The notes under the pieces: generated by a model
What the model was told of the DNA's origin: nothing
The model's input: the letters and a program-made list of their open reading frames with translations, nothing else
Database searches by the model: none
Shown here: positions 32,582 to 41,874 of the stretch, one piece after another
Position numbering within the stretch: position 1 is the first letter of the stretch
How the letters are laid out: each line of letters opens with the position of its first letter
Source of the DNA: DATJLY01 sp035604195
Lineage (GTDB): Bacteria; Pseudomonadota; Alphaproteobacteria; ATCC43930; CGMCC-115725
Assembly: GCA_035604195.1 (NCBI GenBank)
Contig: DATNIY010000126.1
Span: 1-60,052 of the forward strand
DNA length: 60,052 bases
Reading direction: 5' to 3'
Program-made: the position numbers and the translations under genes

Positions 32582-35451
32582 CGCCCGCTTGCCGCGCGGA
32601 ACTCGGCGCCGTAGCGCAACACGCGTTGCCGTTCCGGCAACCCCGGCGGCAGCGCCTGCGGCGCGAATTGCGGCGCCGTCTCGCTCGCGGCCGCGACCTT
32701 CTCGATGCGCACGCGCAGGTCGAACCAGGCGGCCTGGCCGGTCACGGGATCGGCGTTGGCGTAGCGGAAGCCGTCCTGCCGCGCCGGCAGCAGCTCGGCA
32801 ATGAGGTGGTTCAACAGGAACCCGCGCTTCGCCTCGGCGGCGTCGGGCGCGAGATTCCAAGCGCCGGCGCGTTTGCCGATGGCGTTCCAGGTCCACACGG
32901 TATCGCGGTTGACGCCGTCCATCGGTCGCGCCTGCACCGTGATGGCGCCGTGCCGGCTCGTCACTTTCAGCCAATCGCCATCGGCAATGCCGTGCGCCGC
33001 CGCCAGATCGCGGTGAAGAAAGAGGCAGTTCTCGCCGTGAATCTGGCGCAGCCAAGCATTCTGCGAGCCCCAGCTGTGGTACATCGCCATCGGCCGCTGC
33101 GTCACCGCATGAAGCGGAAAATCGGCATCGTCCGATGCGCCCTCGAAGGGCGGGTACCAGATCGGCAGCGGATCGAAATAGGTGGCGATGCGCCGGCGGT
33201 GTTGGTCCGGCGGCTGCACCGGCCCGTGTCCTTCCGCCGCGAGACGGAAACGCTGCAAGGTTTCGCTATAGAGCTCCAGCACCACGGGCTCGGGCTTGAC
33301 CAGGAAGCCCATGCCGACGGCCCAGGCGAGATAATCCCGGTTGGCGTGCTTGAAATAGCGGGCGCTCGCGGGGATTTCGTGGCGCCAGACGCAGCCATGC
33401 GCGAGATAGGCATCGAGCTGGCGCGGATTGGGTGCGCCGACGCCGTGCCGGTCGCCTGCCGCACCCCGCCAGCCCGCCAGCGAGCCGATGCCGGGCCCGC
33501 GCTCGTGATTGACGATGTAATCGGCGTAAAGACCGCGATAACGCGGCGCGCCGCCGGCATGGACGAGGCCGGGAAGCTCGAGCCGCGCCCCCAGCTCGAT
33601 GAGCACGTCCTGGAACGGACGGACGTCGCGGTCGGGCGCGAGGACCGGCTGGCGGATGGCGTCGGCCGCGGCGTCGGCATCGGAGATCGGCCGGTCGAGC
33701 AGCGAGATGCAATCCCAGCGCTCGAGATAGGTCGTGTCCGGCAAGATCAGATCGGCAAAGGCGACCATCTCCGAGGCGTAGGCGTCGGAATAGATGATGT
33801 GGGGGATGCGGTATTCGCCGGTCGACGGGTCTTGCGCCGCCAGCATCGCCATCGTCCCCGCCGGGTTCATGGCGGTGTTCCAACTCGCATTGGCCATGTA
33901 GAGAAAGAGCGTGTCGATCGGATAGGGATCGCCGTTCGCAGCGTTGTGGATGACCAGCTGAAACAGGCCGTGCGCCGCGAGCGGCGCCTCCCAGGAGAAG
34001 GCCTTGTCGATGCGCGAGGGCCGCCCATCCGGCTCGACCAGGAGATCCTCCGGCCCGGTCGGAAAGCCCAACGGCGCCCCCGCCAAGGTCAGCCCCGGCG
34101 CTACCTCGCGCGCGCGCCCCGCCGGCTTCGGCGGCGTCGGAATGGGTTTCGGATAGGGCGGCTGGAAGCGGAAGCCGCCGGGCGTATCGATGCTGCCGAG
34201 CAGAATCTGCAGGAGGTGAATGGCGCGGCCGGTGTGAAACCCGTTCGAATGCGCGGAAATGCCGCGCATCGCATGCATGCTCACGGGCCGGCCGACCATA
34301 CGGGGATGAACGCGGCCGGCCCAGTCGGTCCAGGCCTGCTCGATCACCACCGCTTCGGCAAAGGCGGCATGCGCGAGCTCGGCGGCGAGGCGCCGGATGC
34401 GCGCGGCGGGAATCCCGGTCTCGCGCTCCGCCTGTGCCGGCGCATAGCGCGGATCGCGGTAGCGCTCGGCGATGAGGCGGAAGACCGGCCGGGCGCGCCG
34501 TCCGTCGGCGAGCCGCGCCTCGGTTTTGAGATCGGGATCGCCCGCCGGGTCTTTGGCTGAAAGGATGCGGCCGTCGCGGCGGTCGCGGATCAGCGGCTCG
34601 CCATCGGCGCCGCGCGCGAAAAGGCCGTGGTCGGGCGCGCCGGGGTCGTCGATGACGAGCCAGGGCGCGTTGGTGTAGCGCGCGAGATAGGGCGCATCGA
34701 CCTTGCCCGCGCGCAGCAACTCATGCACCAGCGCCAGCACCAGGAGCCCGTCGGTGCCGGGCCGGATGCCGAGCCAGTCATCGGCGATCGCCGAATATCC
34801 CGTGCGCACGGGATTGACCGAGACGATCTTGACGCCGCGCGCTTTGAGCCGGCCCAGGCCGATCTTGATCGGGTTCGAATCATGGTCCTCGGCCACGCCG
34901 AAGAGCAGGAAGTATCGCGTCAACTGCCAATCGGGCTCGCCGAACTCCCAGAACGAGCCGCCGATCGTATAGAAGCCGGCCGCCGCCAGATTGACCGTGC
35001 AGAACCCGCCATGCGCGGCATAGTTGGGCGTGCCGAATTGCGTGGCCCACCACGAGGTCAGCGCCTGCGACTGGTCGCGCCCGGTGAAGAAGGCGAGTTT
35101 CTTCGGATCGCTGCGCCGGATGGCGCCGAGCCATTCGGTCGCGGTGTCGAGCGCCTCCGACCAGTCGATCTCGCGGAACTCGCCGCTGCCGCGCGGGCCG
35201 ATGCGCCGCAACGGTCGGCGCAAGCGGGCCGGCGAATAATGCTGCATGATGCCGGCGGCGCCCTTGGCGCAGAGCACGCCGCGGTTCACGGGATGATCGC
35301 GGTTCCCCTCGATATAGCGGATGCCGCCACCCTTCAAATGCACCTTGATGCCGCAGCGGCAGGCGCACATGTAGCACGTGGTGTCTTTGACCTCGTCGCC
35401 GATGGGAGTGTCGAGGGCGAGCGGCGGGTCTCCCGCGGGGCTCGATCTCAT
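32578..35451 (-). CDS. soeA: SoeA-like molybdopterin oxidoreductase (sulfite:quinone oxidoreductase catalytic subunit)
   Basis: The 957-residue protein of the DMSO-reductase superfamily has an N-terminal [4Fe-4S] motif CYMCACRCGIKVH, its fourth Cys in GVLCAKGAAGIMQHY, and FFTGRDQSQALTSWWATQFGTPNYAAHGGFC. WEFGEPDW and GVAEDHDSNPIKIGLGRLK are also typical, followed by a C-terminal MGD-binding domain (MYHSWGSQNAWLRQIHGENCL). There is no twin-arginine signal. Length, lack of signal and subunit set match SoeA, which oxidises sulfite to sulfate in the cytoplasm. The ATG at 35451 overlaps the bpt stop, leaving no room for a leader. Other molybdoenzyme substrates remain possible. Confidence 0.83.
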   Translation of the reverse strand: MRSSPAGDPPLALDTPIGDEVKDTTCYMCACRCGIKVHLKGGGIRYIEGNRDHPVNRGVLCAKGAAGIMQHYSPARLRRPLRRIGPRGSGEFREIDWSEALDTATEWLGAIRRSDPKKLAFFTGRDQSQALTSWWATQFGTPNYAAHGGFCTVNLAAAGFYTIGGSFWEFGEPDWQLTRYFLLFGVAEDHDSNPIKIGLGRLKARGVKIVSVNPVRTGYSAIADDWLGIRPGTDGLLVLALVHELLRAGKVDAPYLARYTNAPWLVIDDPGAPDHGLFARGADGEPLIRDRRDGRILSAKDPAGDPDLKTEARLADGRRARPVFRLIAERYRDPRYAPAQAERETGIPAARIRRLAAELAHAAFAEAVVIEQAWTDWAGRVHPRMVGRPVSMHAMRGISAHSNGFHTGRAIHLLQILLGSIDTPGGFRFQPPYPKPIPTPPKPAGRAREVAPGLTLAGAPLGFPTGPEDLLVEPDGRPSRIDKAFSWEAPLAAHGLFQLVIHNAANGDPYPIDTLFLYMANASWNTAMNPAGTMAMLAAQDPSTGEYRIPHIIYSDAYASEMVAFADLILPDTTYLERWDCISLLDRPISDADAAADAIRQPVLAPDRDVRPFQDVLIELGARLELPGLVHAGGAPRYRGLYADYIVNHERGPGIGSLAGWRGAAGDRHGVGAPNPRQLDAYLAHGCVWRHEIPASARYFKHANRDYLAWAVGMGFLVKPEPVVLELYSETLQRFRLAAEGHGPVQPPDQHRRRIATYFDPLPIWYPPFEGASDDADFPLHAVTQRPMAMYHSWGSQNAWLRQIHGENCLFLHRDLAAAHGIADGDWLKVTSRHGAITVQARPMDGVNRDTVWTWNAIGKRAGAWNLAPDAAEAKRGFLLNHLIAELLPARQDGFRYANADPVTGQAAWFDLRVRIEKVAAASETAPQFAPQALPPGLPERQRVLRYGAEFRAASGR

Positions 35452-36215
35452 CCGATGATCCGGCGCCAACCTCCGGGCTCGAGCGCTTCGAGCGGATGGA
35501 AGCGCGCCTTGTACGCCATCTTCGCGCTCTCGGCGATCCAGTAGCCGAGATAGACATAGGGCAGCCGCCGGCGCCGCGCCTCGTCGACCAGCGCCAGGAC
35601 GAGCATGGTGCCGAGGCTGCGCTTGCCGCGCTCGGGATCATAGAAGCTGTAAACCGCGGAGAGGCCGTCATCGAGGACATCGACCAGGCACGCGCCGAGG
35701 AGGATGCCCGCCCCCTCGCGCAGCTCGATGAGCCGGGTCGCGACCGGACTCTCCTCGATCATCGCGCGATAATCGCCGTAGGTCATCGCCGCCATGTCGC
35801 TATCGGCGTGGCGCGAGCGCTGGTAGCGCACGAACAGCCGGTACTGATCGAGCGCCGCATGCGCGACGGCGGCGCGCGCCCGTAAATCGCGGTTGACGTG
35901 ACGGATGCGCTTCAGGGAGCGCGTCTCGGCGAAGTCCTCGACCAGGATGCGCACGGGCAGACAGGCGGAGCACCCGAGACAGGCCGGACGATAGGCGAGA
36001 TTGTGGCTGCGGCGGAAGCCGGCGCGCGACAGCAGGTTGTAGAATGCGGGGGCGTCTCGCCCGACGAGTTCGGTGACGAGCTTGCGCTCGACCCGGCCCC
36101 GGATGTACGGGCAAGGGAGCGCTGCGGTGCGGTAGAAATGCTGCGGCGCAACGGCCAACGCGCTAGCCGCCGCAGGCGCCGTCTGCTGCAATTCCCGGCT
36201 GTGACCTTCCGGCAT
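35448..36215 (-). CDS. bpt: Bacterial leucyl-(aspartate/glutamate) protein transferase (Bpt/Ate family)
   Basis: The 255-residue enzyme adds an amino acid, usually Leu, from aminoacyl-tRNA to N-terminal Asp or Glu of proteins, marking them for ClpAP. It shows LPCPYIRGRVERKLVTEL near 35, the cysteine motif YRPACLGCSACLPVRI, VNRDLRARA, VYSFYDPERGKRSLGTMLVL and PYVYLGYWIAESAKMAYK. The ATG at 36215 is preferred; a TTG two codons earlier exists. Its stop overlaps the soeA ATG, so it leads a bpt-soeABC operon, an unexpected partner for an N-degron enzyme. Confidence 0.93.
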   Translation of the reverse strand: MPEGHSRELQQTAPAAASALAVAPQHFYRTAALPCPYIRGRVERKLVTELVGRDAPAFYNLLSRAGFRRSHNLAYRPACLGCSACLPVRILVEDFAETRSLKRIRHVNRDLRARAAVAHAALDQYRLFVRYQRSRHADSDMAAMTYGDYRAMIEESPVATRLIELREGAGILLGACLVDVLDDGLSAVYSFYDPERGKRSLGTMLVLALVDEARRRRLPYVYLGYWIAESAKMAYKARFHPLEALEPGGWRRIIG

Positions 36216-36252
36216 CCTCAACCCGCCTGAACCAGCGATTTCTTTCGCCGAT

Positions 36253-36282
36253 TATGGACGAGCGTCCGCGGGCAGCGCAATG
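36253..36282 (-). promoter_or_regulatory. Candidate promoter for bpt-soeABC
   Basis: On the minus strand TTGCGC (36277-36282) and CATAAT (36253-36258) are separated by 18 nt, giving a leader of about 30 nt before the bpt ATG. The match is fair and was judged by eye. Confidence 0.35.
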
Positions 36283-36348
36283 CTTGTGGACAAAAGGCAG
36301 GGCTTCGTCAGCCGAGCGCGCATCCGCCGGCCGCGGCGGAGGCTGACG

Positions 36349-36720
36349 TCAGATCCCGAGCTGTAGATTCGTCGGCGGATCGGGCGGCAGCACATCGCCG
36401 AGGATGCCGGCGACCTTGTCGGGCTCCTCGGTGAAGCGCAGGCCGACTTTGTTCTTGTCGTGGAGCCGCCACACCACCTCGGCGCCGAGCGCACCCAGGC
36501 GCTCGACCGCGAGCGTCACAATTTGCTTCGGCGCGACCGGCGCGGCGAGATAGAGCATGGCGCCGCCCTTGGAGATGTTGAGGATGTTGCAAGCGAAGGC
36601 ACCGGACGCGGTGTCGAGCCGGGCATTCCACATGCCGCACTTGCGCCGGTGCTTGCGCCGCTCCAACCCCGGCGCCGCGGAGCGCGCCGGGTGGTTCTCG
36701 AATAACGCGGTAGTCTGCAT
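36349..36720 (-). CDS. PilZ-domain protein
   Basis: The 123-residue soluble protein carries the PilZ c-di-GMP motifs ERRKHRRKCGMWNARL (RxxxR region) and NILNISKGGAML (D/NxSxxG region), followed by the beta barrel (QIVTLAVERLGALGAEVVWRL, KVGLRFTEEP). Stand-alone PilZ proteins act as c-di-GMP receptors. The Asp of the second motif is replaced by Asn, a common variation. An upstream TTG would add five residues. It stands alone between bpt and the binding-protein gene. Confidence 0.85.
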   Translation of the reverse strand: MQTTALFENHPARSAAPGLERRKHRRKCGMWNARLDTASGAFACNILNISKGGAMLYLAAPVAPKQIVTLAVERLGALGAEVVWRLHDKNKVGLRFTEEPDKVAGILGDVLPPDPPTNLQLGI

Positions 36721-36855
36721 GGCTTGGTCCGCCAAAGTGCGGTCATCGCCGGAAGCGCAAGCGGGAAGCTTAGGCGCAAGAACATTGATCGAAGGTTATA
36801 GATCACGCCGATTCGTCGCGCATTTGCGGCAAATGCCGGCGATCGCGGCGCGGCC

Positions 36856-37896
36856 TTAATCCGCCCCCTGCGGCGAAGGTCCGATCCGCTTCAGCGCGGC
36901 GTCGACGAAGGAGGGATCGAGGACCTCGTCGACGCTCGCATCCTGCGCCACCTCGCCTTCGGCTTTGAAGAAGGCGAGGTCCTTGTTCATGCTGGCCATA
37001 TTGACCGTGCCGTCGGGATTGCACCAGGACGGCACCATGTCGCGGAAGATCGTCGGATCGGGCGTCTGCGTCACCTCGACGAGAAGCCGAATGATCTCCT
37101 CGGCGCCGGGACCGGCGAGCTTGCCGTTCTTCAGCGCGGCGTCGTAGTCGCGGACTGCGCGGAGATAGGCCGCGATGAATCTGGTCGCGGTGTCGCGCTG
37201 CTTGGCGATGAAGTCGCCGCTATAGAGAATGACGGCGCTGGCCTCGTCCGGATAGAACGCGGCCGTCGGCATGAAGCGCACGGCGGAGCCGAGCCGGAGC
37301 GCCCGGGTCACGTCCGGCTCGGCCGTGATCGCCGCATCGATGGCGCCGTTGTCCAGCGCGATCGGTTGCTGCGGGAACGGGACGTAGACCCGGTCGAGCT
37401 CGGCGAGCGTCAAGCCGCCGGCCTTGGCCGCCTCGTTCAGGATCGAGTTGTCGGCTGAGCCCTTGGCCACGACGGCGACCTTCAGCCCTTTGAGGTCCGC
37501 CAGCGAGCGAAACTTTCCGCTGTCGACGAGTGCCTTGCGGACGAGCAGGGCCTTATAGCTGTAGCTGCGCGTCGCCGTCGCCTTGTCGGCGACGATCTTG
37601 ATCGCGATGCCCCGCCGCTCGGCATTATAGAGGCCGGAGGAGGGCGCGCCCGCGCCGACCTGAAGCTCGCCGATGCCCAAGGGCGCGATCATCTTCGCCG
37701 CGGAATCGAAGGGCACGAAATCGGCCTCGATGCCGGCCTCACGGAAATAGCCCTTCTTGTCCGCAAGGAAGAGCGTGATGTCGCTGGCAAGTTTGGTGAT
37801 GCCGACATGGACCAGCTCGGCAGCGGCGCTCTGTCGCGGCGCGCCGGCTAGCAGCAGAACGGCGCAGGCAGCGGGCAGCAATCCGTTGGCTTTCAT
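36856..37896 (-). CDS. NMT1/THI5-like periplasmic substrate-binding protein
   Basis: The 346-residue exported protein has a signal peptide ending near RQSAAA. A SsuA/TauA/NitT-like fold follows: VHVGITKLASDITLFLADKKGYFREAGIEADFV, SLADLKGLKVAVVAKGSADNSILNEA and QQPIALDNGAIDAAITAEPDVTRAL. GGAGG lies just before the ATG. Relatives deliver sulfonates, nitrate, pyrimidine precursors or aromatic acids to ABC importers. No permease or ATPase gene is adjacent, so it is an orphan binding protein here. Confidence 0.88.
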   Translation of the reverse strand: MKANGLLPAACAVLLLAGAPRQSAAAELVHVGITKLASDITLFLADKKGYFREAGIEADFVPFDSAAKMIAPLGIGELQVGAGAPSSGLYNAERRGIAIKIVADKATATRSYSYKALLVRKALVDSGKFRSLADLKGLKVAVVAKGSADNSILNEAAKAGGLTLAELDRVYVPFPQQPIALDNGAIDAAITAEPDVTRALRLGSAVRFMPTAAFYPDEASAVILYSGDFIAKQRDTATRFIAAYLRAVRDYDAALKNGKLAGPGAEEIIRLLVEVTQTPDPTIFRDMVPSWCNPDGTVNMASMNKDLAFFKAEGEVAQDASVDEVLDPSFVDAALKRIGPSPQGAD

Positions 37897-37969
37897 CGGC
37901 GACCTCCCTCGGCCTCGAGATTATCGGAATTTGCGCCGACCCGCAGCCGCGGAGGGTGCGAGACCATCG

Positions 37970-40312
37970 TCACGGCGGGCTCAGCGCCAAGACGCCGCCG
38001 CTGGAATCATCGCTGAAGCCGAGATAGGCGCCATCGCGCCATGGCCGCATGAGATCGCCCCAATGCCGCGACAGCGGATTGCCGGATTGCCCCGGCGTGA
38101 TCATGAAGCGCGCGGCGGCGGGATCGGCGAGATCGATGATCATGCGCAAGGTCGGGCCATGGCGGGCGATGAACGGCCGCAGCGGATCGCGGATCGCCAT
38201 CGCGCCGGCATTGACCGTGTCGTTGCTGCCGTCGACGGGGATCGAGAGGTCGAGCCACGCGCCGATGATCGGCACATGCGACCACAAGGCGCTCTCGAAC
38301 ACCGCGGGATGCGCCGCTCCCCAGCGCCAGCCCGCCATATCCGCGCCATAGCGCCGTCTTAATTCGTCGAGTGCGCGGTCGAGCGCGGCTGCGAGCGCAT
38401 CGGCGCAAGTCTCGCTGCGCGGCGTGCCGCCAGCGCACCAATCCTGGTGCTGGCTCAGGACCAGCTCGACCAGATCAGGGCGCAGGCTCCAATAGGCATC
38501 GAAATCGACGCCGAGCTTGTCGGCGAGCAGGCCGCGAAGCAGTTCCCTGAGCCAGGCGACGAAAATCAGCGGCTCGCCCCGGTCGCGGTCCATGCGTCCA
38601 TCCCATGCCGCAAGGCGCTGGAGTGCGGGAGCGCGGCCTGGCGCGCTCGGCGTCAGCCCGAGCATGAGCGGCAGCAGCCGGCGCGCGCTCAGCGAGACAT
38701 CGTCGGCCTGGATCGCGGCGGTGCTGTCGGGCGATTGGCGCGGCGCGCGGTCGACCAGTTCGATAATGCGCTCGGCGCGCTCCGGCAGCTCCCAGTCGCG
38801 CGTCAGCAGATAAGGATAGCTGTCCGGCACGATCTTGTTGTTGGCGCTGACGATGCGTCCGCTCGGCGGATTGTAGGCGCTGGGCAGGGCGTCGAAGGGA
38901 ATGTATCCCGTCCAGTCGTACTCGCCCGTCCAGCCCGGCGCCGGCAGCCAGCCGTCGCCCTTGCCGCGGATCGGCACGCGCGACGGCGCGATGAAGCCGA
39001 TGTTGCCGTCGATATCGGCATAGACGATGTTCTGCATCGGCGCCGCCCAATTCTCGAGAGCCGCTTTGAACTCGCTCCAATTGCGCGCCCGCACCATTTC
39101 CGGAATGGCATCGGGCGAGCGGTCGTCATCGGAAAGCCAGGTCGCCTGCAGCGCCAACACGTCGCCGCTCGACGCCGCCGCGAGGTCGGAGATCACGGGG
39201 CCGTGCCGCGTGCTGCGCACCGTCAAGCTGACCGGCGCGCCGTCGCGCACGAGGATCGTCTCTTGCCGGGTCGTGAACGGCAGTGCGCCGCCCGGCGCCA
39301 GATAGCGCGCGGGATCGGCCGGATCGGGCTTCTCGATGAAGACATCCTCGACATCGGCGCCAGTGGTGGTGAAGCCCCAGGCGATGCGGTCATTGTGCCC
39401 GATGATGATGAACGGCGTGCCCGGCGCCGTGACGCCGATGAGGGTGAGGCCGGGAATCTCCTCGCGGACGAGATACCACACGCCCGGCGCCGAGTAGTCG
39501 AGATGCGTATCATTGGCGAGAAGCGGCTTGCCGGATGCGGTGCGCGTGCCGGAGAGCACCCAATTGTTGGACGCAGGCTGCGGCCCGGCGGTCGGCGGCA
39601 GCATCGCCGCGACATCGTCGAGCGGCAGCCGCTTCAGCATCGAGTGCATCTCCTCGAGCGTCACCGGCGCGTCCTCGCGATAGGGCGGATAGAGGATCGC
39701 GAGCTGCGCCGGCGTCAGGTGCTGCAGCATCCGGGCGCGCAGCAACTCGCCGCGGTAGTTGCCGGTGAGTTGCAGATCCATGAGCTTCGCCCAAACCAGC
39801 GAATCCGCCGGCCGCCACGGCTCCGGGCTGATGCGCAGGAGGTAGTATTCCGGCGGCAGCGCGCCGCGCCGCGTCGCGAGGAAAGCATTGACGCCGGCGG
39901 CATAGGCGTCGAACACCATCCGCGTCTCCGGCGAGAGCGTCGCCAATTGCCGCTCGGCGGCGCGGTAAATGCCGAGAGTGCGCATGGTCCGGTCGATCGG
40001 GACGGTGCGCTCGCCAAACCATTCGGAGAGCCGCCCGGCGCCGTAGCGGCGCATCGCATCCATCGAGAACAGGCGATCTTGCGCATGCAGGAAGCCGAGC
40101 GCGAAGGCGGCGTCGTGTTCGCTGGCGGCGACGATCGTCGGAATGCCATGGCTGTCGCGGGTGATTCGCGCCGCCGCGGCGAGGCCGGGCAGCGTCACCT
40201 GGCCCGCGGTCAGCGGCAGCGAAGTCCGCAGCCACAGATAGCCGGCAGCCGGAACGGCGAGGACAATGACGCCAAACCCCAACAGCAAGCGAAGCTGCAG
40301 CTTCATCCGCAT
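37970..40312 (-). CDS. Penicillin acylase family (Ntn) hydrolase
   Basis: The 780-residue exported protein has an N-terminal membrane/signal segment (LLLGFGVIVLAVPAAGYLWL). An alpha-chain region follows (RDSHGIPTIVAASEHDAAFALGFLHAQDRLFSMD). The autocatalytic Ser248 is in PASNNWVLSGTRTASGKPLLANDTHL, followed by the beta chain with IGHNDRIAWGFTTTGADVEDVF. Members cleave amide bonds in penicillins, acyl-homoserine lactones or other acyl amides. Which substrate applies cannot be read here; quorum-signal acylase is one option. Confidence 0.92.
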   Translation of the reverse strand: MRMKLQLRLLLGFGVIVLAVPAAGYLWLRTSLPLTAGQVTLPGLAAAARITRDSHGIPTIVAASEHDAAFALGFLHAQDRLFSMDAMRRYGAGRLSEWFGERTVPIDRTMRTLGIYRAAERQLATLSPETRMVFDAYAAGVNAFLATRRGALPPEYYLLRISPEPWRPADSLVWAKLMDLQLTGNYRGELLRARMLQHLTPAQLAILYPPYREDAPVTLEEMHSMLKRLPLDDVAAMLPPTAGPQPASNNWVLSGTRTASGKPLLANDTHLDYSAPGVWYLVREEIPGLTLIGVTAPGTPFIIIGHNDRIAWGFTTTGADVEDVFIEKPDPADPARYLAPGGALPFTTRQETILVRDGAPVSLTVRSTRHGPVISDLAAASSGDVLALQATWLSDDDRSPDAIPEMVRARNWSEFKAALENWAAPMQNIVYADIDGNIGFIAPSRVPIRGKGDGWLPAPGWTGEYDWTGYIPFDALPSAYNPPSGRIVSANNKIVPDSYPYLLTRDWELPERAERIIELVDRAPRQSPDSTAAIQADDVSLSARRLLPLMLGLTPSAPGRAPALQRLAAWDGRMDRDRGEPLIFVAWLRELLRGLLADKLGVDFDAYWSLRPDLVELVLSQHQDWCAGGTPRSETCADALAAALDRALDELRRRYGADMAGWRWGAAHPAVFESALWSHVPIIGAWLDLSIPVDGSNDTVNAGAMAIRDPLRPFIARHGPTLRMIIDLADPAAARFMITPGQSGNPLSRHWGDLMRPWRDGAYLGFSDDSSGGVLALSPP

Positions 40313-40341
40313 GGGCGGCTTCGCTTGCGCCGGCCTGCGTC

Positions 40342-41841
40342 TCAGCCGAGGTTGACGATGATGGTCTTCTTGTGCGTGAAGTGCTCGAGCATGGCCTCGA
40401 GCGAGGCTTCTCTGCCGAGGCCCGATTGCTTGATGCCGCCATAGGACATGTTGGCCTGCACCACCATGTTCTGGTTGACCTGGACGAGCCCTGCCTCGAG
40501 CCGCTGGGTCGCGTCGAGCGCGGTCTTGAGATCGCGCGTCCAGATCGTCGCGGCGAGGCCGTAGTCGCTGTCATTCGCCTGGCGGATCGCCTCCTCATAG
40601 TCCCTGAACTTGATGATGCAGGTGACCGGGCCGAAGATCTCCTCGCGCGCCAGGCTATTGTCGTTGGCGATGCCGGTGAAGATCACGGGCTGCACGAAAT
40701 AGCCCGGCGCGAGCTTCTGGTCCTTGGGCATGGCAGAGCAGCGGATCGCCTTGGCGCCGCGGGTTTCCTCGCCCAGGCGGATGTAGCTCATCACCTTGTC
40801 GTATTGCTGGCGCGAGATGATCGAGCCGATATCGGTCGCCTCGTCGAGCGGATCGCCCATCTTCATCGCATCGACCTTGGCCTTGAGGCGGTCGATGAAG
40901 GCGTCGTGGATCGATTCATGCACGAAGATGCGGCTCGCCGCCGTACAGCTCTGGCCCTGGCGGGTGAAGCGCATGCCGATCACCGCGCCGTCCACGGCCT
41001 TGTCCAGATCCGCGTCGCCCATGACGATCATCGGGCTCTTGCCGCCCAATTCCAGCGTCACCGGAATGAGCTTCTCGGCGGCCGATTTGTAAACCATCTT
41101 GCCGGTCTCGACCGACCCGGTGAAGGTCACCTTGCCGACGCCCTTGTGCGCCACCAGCGGCGCGCCGCAGCCCGGCCCGTCGCCGGAGAGAATGTTGAGG
41201 ACGCCTGGCGGCAGCACCTGGTTCATCACCTGGCAGGCGCGCAGCACGGTCAAGGGCGCTTCTTCCGCCGACTTCACCACCACCGCATTGCCTGCCACCA
41301 TCGCCGGCGCGATCTTGAGCGCCATCAGGAGCAACGGCACGTTCCAGGGAATGATCGCGCCGACGACACCGATCGGGTCGCGCTGGGTCAACGTGATCGT
41401 GCCGGGCTTGAACGGCACGGACTCGCCTTTGAGCTCCGAGCCCAGCCCGCCGTAAAACACCAGCACATCGGCAAAGACGCCGGCCTCGACGCGGCTTTCG
41501 GTGCGGATCGCCTTGCCGGTCTCGAGCGTGATGAGCCGCGCCAGTTCCTCGACATGCTCGCCGAGCACGCGGCCGCATTCATGGACGAGGCGGCCGCGCT
41601 CGCGCCCGGCGAGCTTGGCCCAGCTCTTCTGCGCCTTGGCCGCCGCGGCGACCGCGACATCGACATCGGCGGCGCTGCCTTCGGCGGCGTCGCCGACACG
41701 CTCCTGCGTCGCCGGATTGACCACGGCGAAACTTTTGCCGCTCACCGCCGGCACCATCGCGCCGTCGATCAGCAGCTTGTTCGACAATTGGCGCGCCAAG
41801 GCCCGGGGATCGAGCATCGGCTCCAAACGGTTGGCCTGCAT
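40342..41841 (-). CDS. Aldehyde dehydrogenase (NAD(P)-dependent)
   Basis: The 499-residue enzyme has the full ALDH set: VGAIIPWNVPLLLMALKIAPAM, the TFTGSVETGKMV cofactor segment, Glu in PVTLELGGKSP, the nucleophile Cys in RQGQSCTAASRIFV, and EEIFGPVTCIIKF. It oxidises an aldehyde to the acid. The CaiB gene lies 33 nt upstream on the same strand, suggesting a shared pathway, but the aldehyde is not identifiable. Confidence 0.93.
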   Translation of the reverse strand: MQANRLEPMLDPRALARQLSNKLLIDGAMVPAVSGKSFAVVNPATQERVGDAAEGSAADVDVAVAAAAKAQKSWAKLAGRERGRLVHECGRVLGEHVEELARLITLETGKAIRTESRVEAGVFADVLVFYGGLGSELKGESVPFKPGTITLTQRDPIGVVGAIIPWNVPLLLMALKIAPAMVAGNAVVVKSAEEAPLTVLRACQVMNQVLPPGVLNILSGDGPGCGAPLVAHKGVGKVTFTGSVETGKMVYKSAAEKLIPVTLELGGKSPMIVMGDADLDKAVDGAVIGMRFTRQGQSCTAASRIFVHESIHDAFIDRLKAKVDAMKMGDPLDEATDIGSIISRQQYDKVMSYIRLGEETRGAKAIRCSAMPKDQKLAPGYFVQPVIFTGIANDNSLAREEIFGPVTCIIKFRDYEEAIRQANDSDYGLAATIWTRDLKTALDATQRLEAGLVQVNQNMVVQANMSYGGIKQSGLGREASLEAMLEHFTHKKTIIVNLG

Positions 41842-41874
41842 GGCGGGTCTCCTCTTTCGGCAATCAGAGCGCAG

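Noticed and set aside
34860..34885. tRNA T-loop-like GGTTCGAATC
   Set aside because: It lies inside the soeA coding sequence, and no acceptor or anticodon arms can be formed around it.
36305..36348. GC-rich hairpin (CCGCC-GGCCGC-GGCGG) after the PilZ gene
   Set aside because: There is no T-run on either strand and such pairing is common by chance at this base composition, so I did not call a terminator.
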